Source: Silene noctiflora
Lineage: Eukaryota > Streptophyta > Magnoliopsida > Caryophyllales > Caryophyllaceae
DNA: 32,353 nt
Assembly: GCA_009801015.1 (NCBI GenBank)
Contig: VHZZ01011004.1
Span: forward strand, 24,452-56,804
Direction of reading: 5' to 3'
Shown here in pieces: positions 11,674 through 22,760 of the stretch. Made by a program: the position numbers and the translations under genes. Every line of letters starts with the position of its first letter. Within the stretch, counting starts at the first letter, position 1. The notes beneath the pieces were generated by a model, which worked only from the letters and a program-made list of their open reading frames with translations, did not search any database and was not told where the DNA came from.

Positions 11674-11929
11674 ATACATTTATTGTAAGCGGGTCAAATT
11701 GAAAAGAGGTCGACAGATCGATTTAGTGGTTTTTGAAAATTCTAATTATATCCACGTATTTAGCACATGGTTTTCTTAATCAAATTCTGTCCACTAAACC
11801 ATAGTACCATAGTACTAGTAATCGATTGTTTATGAGGCTTTAAGTTTTAACCATCGCTAATTTTCATTTAAATCGGTTTAAATCTGAAAAAAATACCGGT
11901 AGAAATAAAAAAAAAAGCATGTGAGGTGT

Positions 11930-12461
11930 TATAAAAACTTTCTTAGTTTTCCCTCCAAAATGCATATATTTAAATAAAGAAGTAAGTCAAACTTTCTTTT
12001 AAGAAAATTATCTTTTCAATTGATATATTCTTATAATTAAACTTTAATTTTTTAATTAAATTTATAATTATGATTTTTTTCATTAAAATAAAATAAAAAT
12101 TGGTATTAAATTATAAACCATAAGTTACTAAATTTTTTATTAATGTAATAAATTTAATTTAGAGAATAACTTGACACATACTTACAATTAGTTGCCTGAC
12201 AAAAAAGAAATTCATTAAAATAATTGGAGAAAATTTATAACTGAAATCTTTAGTTTTATGGATATTTTCATAGAAATACACATTTTATAACTTTATTTAA
12301 TTCTCTTTGAATAGTTTTTCATTTCATTTTTTTTTGTTTCATATCAAAATACAACGCAGTGAAATATTAAATATTGAGGTGCAAATTTCAAAATGTATAA
12401 ACAATACGCTAAAAAATAATTCTATATAGACCCCGCATCCATTGCGCGAGATCTATACTAG
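11930..12461 (+). mobile_element. Helitron of the second subfamily, copy 2, 5' end not located
   Basis: The 3' end has a decayed hairpin CCCGCATCCATTGCGCGAG, then ATCTATACTAG before T at 12461. The body shares many blocks with 5883-6359, including AATTGGTATTAAATTATAA and GTGAAATATTAAATATTGAG. The start coordinate is where homology fades, not a recognised terminus. Confidence 0.55.
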
Positions 12462-12545
12462 TTTCTAATAAAAAGAAATGGAGGTTTATTAGGAAATAAA
12501 AGGTAAATGAATGAGATTGAAATATACAATATATCAGTTCATGGA

Positions 12546-12790
12546 CTATACATCTGAGATAGTACCTCTTAATATTTATTTTCAGAGTTTTATATTAAAG
12601 TTTTTGAGTTTTATTTTAAATATCATGAGTTTGTAGTATTAAGTTTTTGAGTACATTTATTTAAAATATTGAACTAAAAAAAATATAATATTACTCAAAA
12701 ACTATATTTAAAAATACTAATATGCTCATAAACAATGTGTATATGCTCAAAAATTAAAAGGTTTGAGATACTACCTCAGATGTGTAATCC
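12546..12790. mobile_element. TIR element of an ATACATCTGAG family, copy 1
   Basis: TATACATCTGAGATAGTACC at the left and, inverted at the right, TACACATCTGAGGTAGTATC. The interior is AT-rich with repeated GTTTTTGAGTTTTATTTTAA-like stretches and their complements. Boundaries are approximate by a few bases and no clear target duplication was found. Related to 23718-24006. Confidence 0.6.
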
Positions 12791-12909
12791 TTTTCCTCAC
12801 AATATAGTATTTTTTGTGAGAGGAAATGGTGAGAAAAAAATTGAAAAAAATTCATTTTGCTTTTATCTCACGTCACAACTCACAAGTTTGTGACGAATTT
12901 TGTCTATCA

Positions 12910-14127
12910 TCTCTATACTATAAAAGCAATAACATTTAAAGCATTCTGATTGGCTGCGAGTTTGAGGAAAAAAATCGATTTTTGTTGATGTAAGACCCCC
13001 CATGATTATCAAGTTAATTGCTCTCTCTCCTCATTCTTCTATTAATTCCTTACTTCTGAATTCAGTAAACAACTCAAAAATCATTAAAATTAATTAACTT
13101 TCAAAAATCATTAGTTTTAATTAACTTTTATTTAAAATAAACTAACTAAATAGTGTAGAGAGAATACATTGAGATACTGCTACTATTGTTCATCATATAG
13201 AGAGTATTATTCGTTGTATAATTTCGTCAAATATTAACTTTTACAAAAGTTAAAGAAAAGGTATCGTATTAGCCGAGAAATATCAGATCTGGAAAATTAC
13301 CATTCTTTTTTATAATTACAGATTTACAGCTAGAGTAATGATAAACAACAAAAATAAAAAATTTAGGAAAAGAGAGTTGAAAAATGGATAGCGAAAATTT
13401 TTAAAGGTAGTATATTTTGAACACATACTTTATATCAAACCTAATGAGTCAAAAAATGAAAAAAATAATAATATAAAAATAATGAAAAAAAAAACTAAAA
13501 AAAATTGCAACAATAAATACCCAAAATAACAATACGTATTATATATTTGATGGAGAAATATTAACTTTTTCATTTGATTTTTCTTCCATGTTAAAAATTA
13601 ATTAGCAATCAAATGAGCAATGTCAGCATTGATCCAAAGAATATTGATGAAGTTGTAAAAACATGAAGGTGGTGATTTATTGAGTTTGATAATAGAGGTG
13701 ACTAATGTATACTCCCTCCATTCAACCCCACTTTGCATATATGTTTTATGCACAAATATTAAGAAAATTATATTGTAGTATTAAAAGTACAACAAATGGG
13801 TGGAACGTGTTAATATTTTGTGTACAAAAAGTGGGCCTTAGTAGTGATATTATANTATTATAGTATTAAAAGTACAACCAAATAAGAAAAGGTGCAATGT
13901 GGAGTTGAAATGTTGAATGGACCGAAAAGGAATAGGTGCAATGTGGAGTTGAATACAGGGAGTAATATATACTCATATTTTGCTTGTGCTTTCTCTAAAA
14001 TAGTTGACGTAGCTCAACAACCTAGAATCGTTGATATATAAAAACTTATGTTAAAATTGTGTATAATATTTGCATATAAAAAATTTAAAGACAAACCCGT
14101 GCATTTTTTGCACGGGTGTAAAACTAG
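12910..14127 (+). mobile_element. Non-autonomous Helitron, 1218 bp
   Basis: The 5' end TCTCTATACTATAAAAGC follows an A; the 3' end has hairpin arms CCCGTGCA (14096-14103) and TGCACGGG (14109-14116), then TGTAAAACTAG before T. The 5' part includes the typical TTCTGATTGGCTG. The MITE 13712-13962 is nested inside. No helicase or Rep coding sequence remains. Confidence 0.85.
13712..13962. mobile_element. Stowaway-like MITE (CTCCCTCCATTCAAC subfamily), 251 bp, inside a Helitron
   Basis: CTCCCTCCATTCAACCCCAC at the left and TGGAGTTGAATACAGGGAG at the right, flanked by TA. The palindromic interior contains AGTATTAAAAGTACAAC on both arms and one unresolved base near 13855. It lies within the Helitron 12910-14127, so it inserted later. 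It is the same subfamily as 15157-15513, where it supplies the SINE-free version of the site. Confidence 0.85.
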
Positions 14128-14625
14128 TAAATGAAAATTTGTGCATAAATAAATACACACGTCAAAAACACAAGTGACAATTAATAAACACCAAAAGTAG
14201 ATTATTGGATATAAGTAGAAATAAATGTTGATTCTCTTAATCTGAAATGTCATTATCAAACCATGAAAATATGAAATGGTAATACAACTTGCAACTCAAC
14301 CTACCTATATGATAACTATACGCGGATATCTGCATAATTTTATCATTATCCCATCATAACAACTCTTTTTTCCAATTAATTAACAATATTTCCGCAGTAT
14401 CGGTTATTCGTTTACCTATTCTATTTTACAATATCTCAATCAATTGTTTACCTTTCTATTTTGGAAATATTTTTATGAACAATTTGATCTTTTATCCTCA
14501 ATTTGGTCAACTTATTATCAAATACTAGTTAAACCTTTTCTCTTTTCTTAATTTTTATGACAAAATTAAAGATAAATAAATAATCAAAACGGCAGAAGTA
14601 TTAATTAACTAACAATATTATTAAA
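14128..14625. other. Intergenic with a possible diverged Stowaway-like remnant
   Basis: 14,410-14,600 contains CTATTTTGGAAATATTT and AACAATTTGATCTTTTATC, resembling the interior of the 1432-1577 MITE, but the ends are too decayed to bound. An 81-codon minus-strand frame (14014-14259) overlaps the Helitron end and is not a gene. Confidence 0.4.
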
Positions 14626-14793
14626 CAAAGCATCTTGCTTGTGACGGATAGTGTTCTTCTCACAATAAGCTAAGTGAGAGGGCAAGTGAGGGAAATGGAA
14701 CACCCCGTGGATAGTGCACTTGCATATTGTGAGAAGGGTACTATCCGTCTTCAGCTAATAACGGATAATGTCCGTCTTCAATGAAAATTTGTG
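14626..14793. mobile_element. MULE-type MITE (GACGGATA family), copy C, 168 bp
   Basis: Opposite orientation to copies A and B: CAAAGCATCTTGCTTGTGAC at the left, GTCTTCAATGAAAATTTGTG at the right. Exact 9-bp duplication ATTATTAAA at 14617-14625 and 14794-14802. No coding capacity. Confidence 0.85.
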
Positions 14794-15156
14794 ATTATTA
14801 AATAAGTTTTGGCTTTTTTAAAAAAAAAGGACAAGTTGAGGGTAGGGGGCAAGAACACAGAAGACTAAGTAACACTTGTTTGTTGTTTTTTTGGCAACAA
14901 GTTGAGGTTATGAACCTTTTCTTTGTTTCTTGGAAATAGGAAGGCTACTTGCATTGTTGTGTTGATATGACATTATTTTGGTCCACTATTATTATATTAT
15001 ATCTAGTTTCTTAATATTATTTTGACTTAAATTAGTGAAATTGACATTTTGATTTGTCTTTGGGAGGAAGAATTGTCTTTGCATTGGGATTGGGATTTTG
15101 TCAATCAAACTTTAAGTCATAGATAAATGTTTGACTTGGGATTAGGTTTCTTCATA

Positions 15157-15513
15157 CTCCCTCCATTCAACTCCATACTACACGTATTCCTTTTCCGTCC
15201 ATTCAACTCCACATAACACCTTTCCTTATTTGGTTGTACTTTTTTTTTTTGGGTTCAAATGAGCGCATTATGTCGCGGGTGAGAATCGAACCCCCAACTT
15301 CATGGTTGGGGTAAGAGAGCTCTTACTACTTGAGCTAACTCTTGTTCTCTTGTACTTTTAATACTATAATACTATAATAACACTATTAAGGCCCACTTTT
15401 TACACACAATACCAACATTTTCCATCTACTTGTTAGACTTTTAATACTATAATATAGTTTTCTTAATATTTGTGCATACAACATATATGCAATGTTGAGT
15501 TGAATGGAGGGAG
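15157..15513. mobile_element. Stowaway-like MITE (CTCCCTCCATTCAAC subfamily) carrying a SINE
   Basis: CTCCCTCCATTCAACTCCAT at the left and GAGTTGAATGGAGGGAG at the right, flanked by TA (15155-15156 and 15514-15515). Its left arm repeats the tip motif. It is interrupted by the 116-bp SINE at 15244-15359; without it and one duplication copy the MITE is close to the 251 bp of its relative at 13712. Confidence 0.85.
15244..15359 (-). mobile_element. tRNA-derived SINE, 116 bp, 10-bp TSD
   Basis: On the minus strand the order is GAGAACAAGAG, an A-box-like TTAGCTCAAGTAGTAAGAGC, an anticodon-stem-like CCAAC..GTTGG, a B box GGTTCGATTC (15281-15292), a short body and an A tail at 15244-15250. Exact duplications TTGTACTTTT flank it at 15234-15243 and 15360-15369. 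The related MITE at 13867-13879 shows the uninterrupted site TAAAAGTACAACC. The body beyond the tRNA part is very short. Confidence 0.88.
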
Positions 15514-15515
15514 TA

Positions 15516-16948
15516 TGTTTAAATCATTTTAATTTAAGGTAGGGTATGAATCTTGCTTAAACCTGATTAAATTGATTGATCCGAGTCGAATAATCCAATT
15601 CTACCTGATCTGATACCTGAAATGAGGACAATCCGAGTATGATAGGTAAGTCGAATTGACCCGAATTGATATAAGGTAGTCCACTCTTATTATATAATCT
15701 CATATGAGTTTTGACTTGGTGAAATTGACGTTTTCATTTTGTTTATGGGAGGAAGAAGTGTCTAGGCATTGAGGTTTTGTGGATGAAACTTTAAGTGATT
15801 GATAATTGTTTGACTTGTAGTTTTGTAAGCTTGTTGACTTAGGCTTGAATTCCTATATTAAGTAACCCATATCTGCGAGCCATTTTAATATACCCATATG
15901 GTATGAGACTTGATTTGACTTGTCAAATTGAACTGATCACAATTCACAATGAGCCGACGCGAATAATCAGACCCAGATGTTTATTATTGCAATTATTATC
16001 CCTAAAAAAACCTTGATAATAATAGACTTGAAAAAGACCTGACCCTGAAATGACTCGACTCGACTCGATCAAACTCCAAGTCTGGCATACAAGAAAATTA
16101 TATGTTCAGAACATACCTGATTCAAATCAGTCCCAGTAGAATTTTGGTTATTATTGTGCAAATATTTAATTAGATTTAGTTCATTTAAAGTTAAAAACGG
16201 TTAATTACCTATTATTCGACTTGAAGAAATATGTTTGAATCAGAGTTAGAGATATTCGATTAGCACAGATGGTCGAAAATGCCTCTTAAGAACATCGATA
16301 TAGCGCCCCTTTGTACAAATTATTAAGCTTATCTACTCATCTAAATATCCAAACCCAATCACTAAAATCTAAATATCCAAACCCAATCTATGAGAAATTG
16401 TCTATCTTGAAGTATCAACATCCCAGCAATGAACACCATATCCATTACACGGTCAGCGCACGGTTCCTATCTGTATCCATCGAGCACAAAGAGATGGGAT
16501 CTAGATTGGCCTGTCAATATAGGCTCCAATGAATGTAGGCCGAATCCAATATCTGTTGTCATCCCTACTCCTCGTGCATTCTACAACACAGCATAGAGAC
16601 TTTCGATGTTTTAAGATAATACCAAGCGATGGAATGAGACAGACATAATAATAATAATACAGCATTGTCAATTAACAGCAGGTGCATACAGCTGAGATTT
16701 TTAAAAACAAGGCGATATCTTCAATTATAACCGAAGCTAAGTTATGGTATACTATATCAGCCGCAAGGTTATTCTTCTACAGACAATCCACAGATCAACT
16801 TCCCCAACTAAACCATGTGTCATGCAATCACCATTCATCGATGATGAGCGCCATTGTTTTCAATCAATTTATAAGTTGAGGGATTGAGGCAGCAATAACT
16901 TGAGGTCATATTACCACGGAAACAAAAGCCTGAAACTCTTTGCTTGGA
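15516..16948. other. Region downstream of the F-box gene
   Basis: 15.5-16.1 kb carries degenerate CCGAATTGA/GACTCGACTCGA repeats. 16.9-16.6 kb should contain the 3' UTR of the minus-strand gene, but no polyadenylation signal stands out. Frames at 16311-16532 and 16682-16879 have no domain. Confidence 0.5.
16341..16396. repeat. 28-bp tandem duplication
   Basis: CTAAATATCCAAACCCAATC occurs at 16341 and at 16369, period 28. It lies about 550 bp beyond the stop codon of the F-box gene. Confidence 0.9.
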
Positions 16949-19900
16949 TCAGCAAAATCTTGCAACAGCTTCGAGCTCCTTCTCGTCATCACAATTATAC
17001 CCTAGGAGATAAGCACGCGCTGGGAAAAGCGAAAAGAGAATGAGAATGTGGATAAGAGAAAGAACCCATGTATAGACAGCAATGAATAAAAGGTTAACAT
17101 ATATTACCGAAACGCCCTGCTCCCATAAATGGTTCAGCTTCATCGGTTACAACACCTTGCTGTTGTTCATCCTCCTGTTTCAATCAACACATTAAACACT
17201 ACCCCCTCTGTTTCACATCGAAATTCACTCCAGTTGACTAATACCTCTTGAAGTTACAGTTAAAAAGATAAAATTTACTGGAAGTAATTTTTAACTTTTT
17301 ATTCATAAAACCAGTGGTGTGGCCCTGTGGGATGCTTACAATCTTGATTAGTATATTGGGGTGCCTATGAGCAAGCTTCCCACTTGAGGAATTTTTGTTT
17401 TTTATACTCGGTATGTTATTTGTGATCATTTATACGCGCACAATAATTAAGGAGCACACTACACGGTCACAAATTACATACAGAAAAGGGAAATATTCTA
17501 AGTGAGAAGTTTGGACAGCCCAAAAACATAGGAAGTTTATTCATGTAGACCATGAAAAGTGAATGACATAACAAAAAACGGTAGAAGTTGAATGTAACAC
17601 AACTGAACAAGTAGACGAGCATTGTGTTCTAAACTAAACAACATTATTTCATGCTTTACACATAGGACTTGCCATATAGGTAATGAGATCGGAAGCGTCA
17701 CACACTATTATATATGAGAACAGGTAAAATATTAGAGAAAATGTACTCACAGCATCTCCTGTTTCACACGGTGAAAGCAGTCTGTCAAAGCAACGTCCGG
17801 ATATTGTACAAACTAAAAGCTCATTGACTGGATCAGAAATAACTTCTTTACACGTATCGTCACATACTGCAGCAAAAACACAGTATAATCAGCAAGAGTA
17901 CATTAGAATTAATAAATGTAAAATCCATAATACTGCTTAGGCTAAAGGAGCTATTACCATGAACATTTCCAGTCTTTTCACAAATGAAGACATTCCCAAT
18001 TTGAAAGTAGGAGCAAGCCTCCCCAGAACAAGTATGGTTTGTGACCACCTTATCACTGAAGCCTTTGTTACGCTTCCATATAGACACTTGATCAGAAACC
18101 GTTTTATCAAGAATGACCCCGTCGTCATTAACCTTACAAAAAACAAATGAATAAAAATTAGTATTTTATTAGTATCGTAAACAGGTTACATAAAGCAAAC
18201 TAGCAAGTAAAAAGAGTGGAGAGACAGTTTAGATTGTTAAATTGTAAGCATAGATGATTAAATACTTCAGATCAAATAACTTCACTCGTTCTATTTCTTG
18301 ATTTCTATTCTAAAACCAACACTAGTGAATAGTACAGAAGCATCTAAACCCTCTGCCGTACACAGAAACAGGGAAATATTCTGTTCTGATTGTCGGCGTT
18401 AAGTCAAGTTCAAGTAAACATTACTCAAGTTCAAAATATATCTTAGTTTGAAGAGGCGCAAAGCGCAAGGCGAAGGCGGGCCCTTTTTAGACGCGAGCGC
18501 CTTATTTTTGGAACTTATTTTTATTTCCCAAATAACATTTTGGGCAACAATACCCTTTTTAGAAGTTTTCATGTTGACTAAGATCTTACGGAGTAAAATT
18601 TAGGAATAATGGGGAAAAGAAAAGACATATATACAGATGCAGACGTACTAGTGAACCTCACGGAGTGAGCCTTATCTAAAAGGCGCGCCTACGCACCAAG
18701 GTGTTTAGGATGGTGCCTCATCCAAGGTGCGCCTTTTCAAACATAGGAATATATGTGTCAACTTTACCAAATTTTCAGCACTCGTTATATCCATGCTACC
18801 AGCCACAAAAGTTAAGCACCTAGTATGTAACTTTGGAAGTCCTTCACTAAATCAAGTACGCTAAGTCGCTAACTGCCAAGATGTTACCTAAGATGGATGA
18901 AAACCAAAAAGGCATACGTTGTCAAGTGATATGCAAATATTACCTGAGAAGGTAAAGGTGCTTGAGTTCGCTTGGCAGCATACATTTGCAGATAAAACTC
19001 TTTGAACTCAGGTTGACAGTTCATTACAGATTGAACCATATCCTCCTCGTCACGCTGCAAGATCAAAGTAGCAATTAAGCAACACGATAGAGATTGAAAG
19101 GAACATTAAAATTGGCTCCGAGATTACATATGATAAGGCAAAACATAAAATCAAGATTTGAAGTCGGAAAGCAGATGCACAATATATATGATACCTGAAT
19201 ATACAGCTTTTTCCAAGCACAATCACGCAGCTTTCTTGTTTGAGGAAACAATCCCCAGCGCAGACGATACCTACACAAATTGTAGGTTGAAGGTTATCAC
19301 TTTAGGATAATAGCTGAATGATGGTTATGGAGAATCTACATATCAATGATCACACACAAAGTAGAAAAAGAAGTGTTTGGTGCAACTAGTTTCAGGGAAT
19401 TAATCATATTCTCTTGGAGAAATTAAGTAGCGAAGAAGAACATAATGTTTATCAAATCTAGGAGGTAAAGCTTGGTTTTGAAAACCCACCGAGGGGATGA
19501 CCAGTGACAGCAAAGTATGCAACATACCTTTGAGCTCATTTGCTTATTTCATTGGTCATACTCTTTATAGATTTTCTTTCAAACAAACTCCGTGTTACTT
19601 TCAGAAAAGAAAATTCAGAGTAAACACTGGTTTTAAGATAAGGAATGCTACTACTCCCAATTTATAAAATCTACCACGGACAATGCAAGTGTTCAATTTT
19701 GGGATTTTGGTCAAGTCTAAATAATCAAGAGTAAAAATATGTGCTCACCAATTTTACAAGATGGTGTTTATACTTCTAGCAGATAATAAAGGGATGTAAG
19801 GACCAGAAAAGAAACAAGTGTGCTATTCTTCAGTCGAATCTGTCTACATAATTCCCGACATTTACAGCAACCAAACCCATAACATAAGTGTTTATGCCCT

Positions 19901-21706
19901 CATCTTTTCAGCCTTTCATTATACATTTTTCCGAATTCTACCTCCAATGGCATGTCAATGTGTGCAGAACAGCAAAATATTATGCACGTGTTTCAAGCGC
20001 AGGCCTCCAGTACAAACCCCAACTATATAGCTGATTTTAATACCCATTAGATTTGTGAGGGTCATATGTCATGTACTTTAGAGTTGACGTGCTATGGTAG
20101 ATGGGCTCAATACCTATTACATTTCGTAAAATGTAAGAGCTCTTTTCTTTATTGCCTTCTCAGACAACGTTTCACCTATTTTTCCATCACAAAGCCGAGA
20201 GAATAAATGAGATTTACGAAGGTGTCAGAGTTTGCTTGAAGGAAGAAGGTATTACGGAAATTCTCCAACTAAATAAATAGGACCAACATAGCCAAAAATA
20301 ACGGACATAGTAAACACAAACATTAACCTCCAATCAGGCAGCATATCTTACTGATAATGTGAGTAGCAAAGGTTCATCTACAAAACAATGACAATAACGC
20401 CTTTATAAATGGTTTGGGGTTGCTGACATAATCATCATTTGGAACAATCACTATTAGATAAAAATATAAAATAATGAAAATAAAAGGGCAGGAATACAAG
20501 ATAAAGAAAGCAACATAGTCAATGAATAGAAGTAGAAGTAGGAAAGGGAGAGCAAGACACAAGCGATGAAAAGATAACTTACAAATGACGCCAAAGAGAC
20601 TCATCTGATGCAGCATAACTTAAGAACTTGCATACTTGTGCACATGAAATCAAATCCTGCGAATTCTGAATACTTTTAGCAAATTGGTTATCACTGGCGT
20701 ACTCGCTAATTCAATCAGGAAAACAGATTCAAATACCTCAGATGACAAAAACTTTAGGATGTGATGGAAAAGCTCAGGCGGTATCTTGCTAAATATCCCA
20801 CTTTTAATTTGAACTCCATCCATTTTACTGGCATTGTTTATGCAACTTGGACATTCACCATTCAGTACAGTTTCTAAATCCACTTCTTTTATATCATTTT
20901 TTACATAGCGAAAATGATGCTCAGTTCGTTTCCTCTTCTTTGGTACTTCCTCTATCTCCTTTGAATCGTCATCCTACAATATCATACACACCACCACACA
21001 AACAATTTACAACCATTCCAACACGAATTCTTCCTACAGGAACATATACAACTCCGTTCGTCACAAATATTCAAAAAATCTCTCCAAATCCCCACTTCAA
21101 TATTTTACAAATTTCAAATTTTCAACACAATGAGTAGGGTTCCTATCATGACACATCACATAAAACATTATAATAACACAATTATATCCAAATATATGCA
21201 TTCAACCATTCAAGCTCTCAAATTTAGGGGAAAAGATAACACAATTAATCCCTCCGTTCGGTTTGATTCCATACCTTTCACTAAAATACACCTCACATAT
21301 AATAAACAAACGTATGGAATCAAACCGAACGGAGGGAGTATGTACATCGAGTTTACCTCCATTTCTTGTAAAGATCAAAAAATTTATCATAACAATCAAA
21401 ACCCCTAATCATTACTCGTCAAACTATAGACTAAAAAATCATCAATTCATACAATTAATCAAAATAAATCAAACAAGATCACATCTTTATACCCGATGAG
21501 CATTAATTTACTGATGAAGAAGAATATAAAACACAATTATCAACAAATACAAATAAATACCATAAAACAGAAAAATCGGATAATAAAACGAAAAATTAAC
21601 GAAAATTGAAGGGGAAAAATCAAGATACCTGATCGGAAACTTCGGAGAGGACCTCAGATTCAAGAAAATGAGCGAGATTTTCTTCTTCTTCGTCCAAATT
21701 TGACAT
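16949..21706 (-). CDS. SKIP31: F-box protein, SKIP31-like, nine exons, 334 aa
   Basis: Exons on the minus strand are 21706-21629, 20973-20737, 20656-20583, 19270-19195, 19054-18944, 18132-17958, 17866-17751, 17174-17108 and 17019-16949. All introns are GT-AG, all phases agree, and the sum is 1005 nt (334 aa plus TGA). The start is the first ATG, followed by an acidic stretch ([19 protein letters not shown]) and a basic KKRKR at about 38-42, a possible NLS. An F-box spans about 86-131 ([20 protein letters not shown], then [12 protein letters not shown] and ESLWRHLYRLRWG). A Cys-rich C-terminal domain follows, with Cys 227, 232, 243, 252, 256, 270, 276 and 284 ([38 protein letters not shown]), which looks metal binding. 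By family knowledge an F-box protein binds SKP1/ASK in an SCF ubiquitin ligase, and SKIP31 was named as a SKP1-interacting partner. The length is close to the 316 aa I recall for Arabidopsis SKIP31. Substrate is unknown. I see no disruption, so it is probably functional. The UTRs are not delimited. Confidence 0.9.
18442..18747. mobile_element. TIR element with GC-rich AGGCGC arms in intron 5 of the F-box gene
   Basis: The left end GTTTGAAGAGGCGCA mirrors the right end TGCGCCTTTTCAAAC. The terminal inverted repeat is about 19-20 bp with small mismatches. The flanks share AATATAT (18435-18441 and 18748-18754), a possible 7-bp target duplication, though AT-rich and therefore weak. The interior holds more GGCGC-type subrepeats, far more GC-rich than the surrounding intron. 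There is no coding capacity. The superfamily is uncertain. Confidence 0.6.
21248..21338. mobile_element. Stowaway-like MITE, 91 bp, in intron 1 of the F-box gene
   Basis: Termini CCCTCCGTTCGGTTTGATTC and its reverse complement are near-perfect over about 27 bp, flanked by TA on both sides (21246-21247 and 21339-21340). Almost the whole element is one hairpin with a short loop. The CTCCCTCCGTT tip and TA target duplication are the Stowaway (Tc1/mariner) signature. The high arm identity suggests a young insertion. Confidence 0.9.
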
Positions 21707-21739
21707 TTTAAGAATCCAATTAGGGATGAATTCGAAAAA

Positions 21740-21747
21740 TTAGGGTT
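21740..21747 (-). promoter_or_regulatory. Telo-box upstream of the F-box gene
   Basis: AACCCTAA on the minus strand lies about 34 bp upstream of the ATG, in the probable 5' leader or core promoter. Telo-boxes are common near transcription starts of plant housekeeping and translation-related genes. No clear TATA box is visible in the next 100 bases. Confidence 0.45.
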
Positions 21748-21981
21748 CTTAGACGTAAAATTTCCCCAAAAAGTTACCGGCTACCGGGAAGTTACCGGTA
21801 ATCAGAAGGTCTCTTGATAATTTCCGAATAATTCGAGGGAAAAAAAAAAAAAAAAATGTGAAGATGCGTCGTTTGAGATGTCGGAGTTGGTTGGGTTATT
21901 GGGCTGGGCTTGCCCCGACTAATCACCTGGCCTGTGTCTGGTACTCGAATTGTTATTCATCGTCGACTAATTACTTTGAAC

Positions 21982-22498
21982 TAGGGGTGTTAACGAGCCG
22001 AGTCGAGCCCGAGCCAGGTCTTGCTCGGCTTGTGCTCAAGAACCAAAACTCGAGCTCGAGCCGATCTCGAGCTTACCCGAGCTTGGAAAAAATGTACTCG
22101 TTATAAAGCTTGCGAGCTTTAACGCGAGCTCGAGCTAAACTCGAGCCCAAATCGAGCCTATATAAAATTGTATTTTTTAATTTTTTTCTTTCGATATTTT
22201 TAATAACAAGGCTCGAACGTTATATGTCAAAATATTTGGTAAATCAGTGAGACATTTGATATGTGTGATAGTAAAATATATTCATGATAAAATATTTTTA
22301 TAAAATATGAGCAATATCTTATGTAATCATACAAGTTCGAGCTGCTCACGAGCTTTTCGAGTTGAGCCAGCCTTTGCTCGGCTTGGCTCGTTAAGCTCTC
22401 GAGCCGATTCCGAGCCCGAGCCGAGCTCGCACGAGCCGAGCTTTGACCGAGCCGATCTCGAGTAGCTCGCGAGTTGTCTCGTCTCATTAACAGCCCTA
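21982..22498. mobile_element. hAT-type MITE, 517 bp, rich in GAGCTCGAGC-like motifs, 8-bp TSD CTTTGAAC
   Basis: The termini TAGGGGTGTTAACGAGCCGA and (inverted) TAGGGCTGTTAATGAGACGA match over at least 20 bp with few differences. The exact 8-bp duplication CTTTGAAC lies at 21974-21981 and 22499-22506. The arms are full of short GAGCTCGAGCC-type subrepeats and enclose an AT-rich core. An 8-bp TSD indicates hAT. Reading frames across the GC-rich arms (21858-22106 plus, 22227-22487 minus) are low-complexity artefacts. Confidence 0.9.
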
Positions 22499-22760
22499 CT
22501 TTGAACTATCGACTTTTTTTCATAATTTTTTCATGTTTCATAACGTTTTAGTTTCTAATGCTTAAATAAAAAAAAAATCTTGTTATATAGTTGTGGAATG
22601 GATATTTTGTAAATAGCCGATGTAGATCTGTTGAATGAGCAAATTTTAAAACCAAAGAGTATTTTGTGCACTAGTACAAAACTTGTGGGTATTTTATGCA
22701 ATTACTATTTTTTTTTAAAAAAGTTTGTTTTGAAATCAAATTTTCCACCAAATTTAGTTA

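Noticed and set aside
8697-14793. Spaced repeats as a CRISPR-like array
   Set aside because: The repeats are thousands of bases apart, in both orientations, each with its own target duplication, in a plant genome.
15281-15350. A tRNA gene on the minus strand
   Set aside because: A and B boxes are present but acceptor stem pairing is absent, and it carries an A tail and a 10-bp TSD, so it is a SINE.
17199-17240. A Stowaway-like tip (CCCCCTCTGTTTCACATCG) in intron 7 of the F-box gene
   Set aside because: No matching inverted end or second TA could be found nearby, so it is at most a fragment.
20847-21137. 96-codon plus-strand frame and neighbours to 21499
   Set aside because: It is antisense to exon 2 and intron 1 of the F-box gene; His/Thr/Pro-rich and without domain.
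21858-22487. Arg/Ser/Ala-rich frames on both strands
   Set aside because: They are read-through of the GAGCTCGAGC modules of the hAT MITE and are low complexity.
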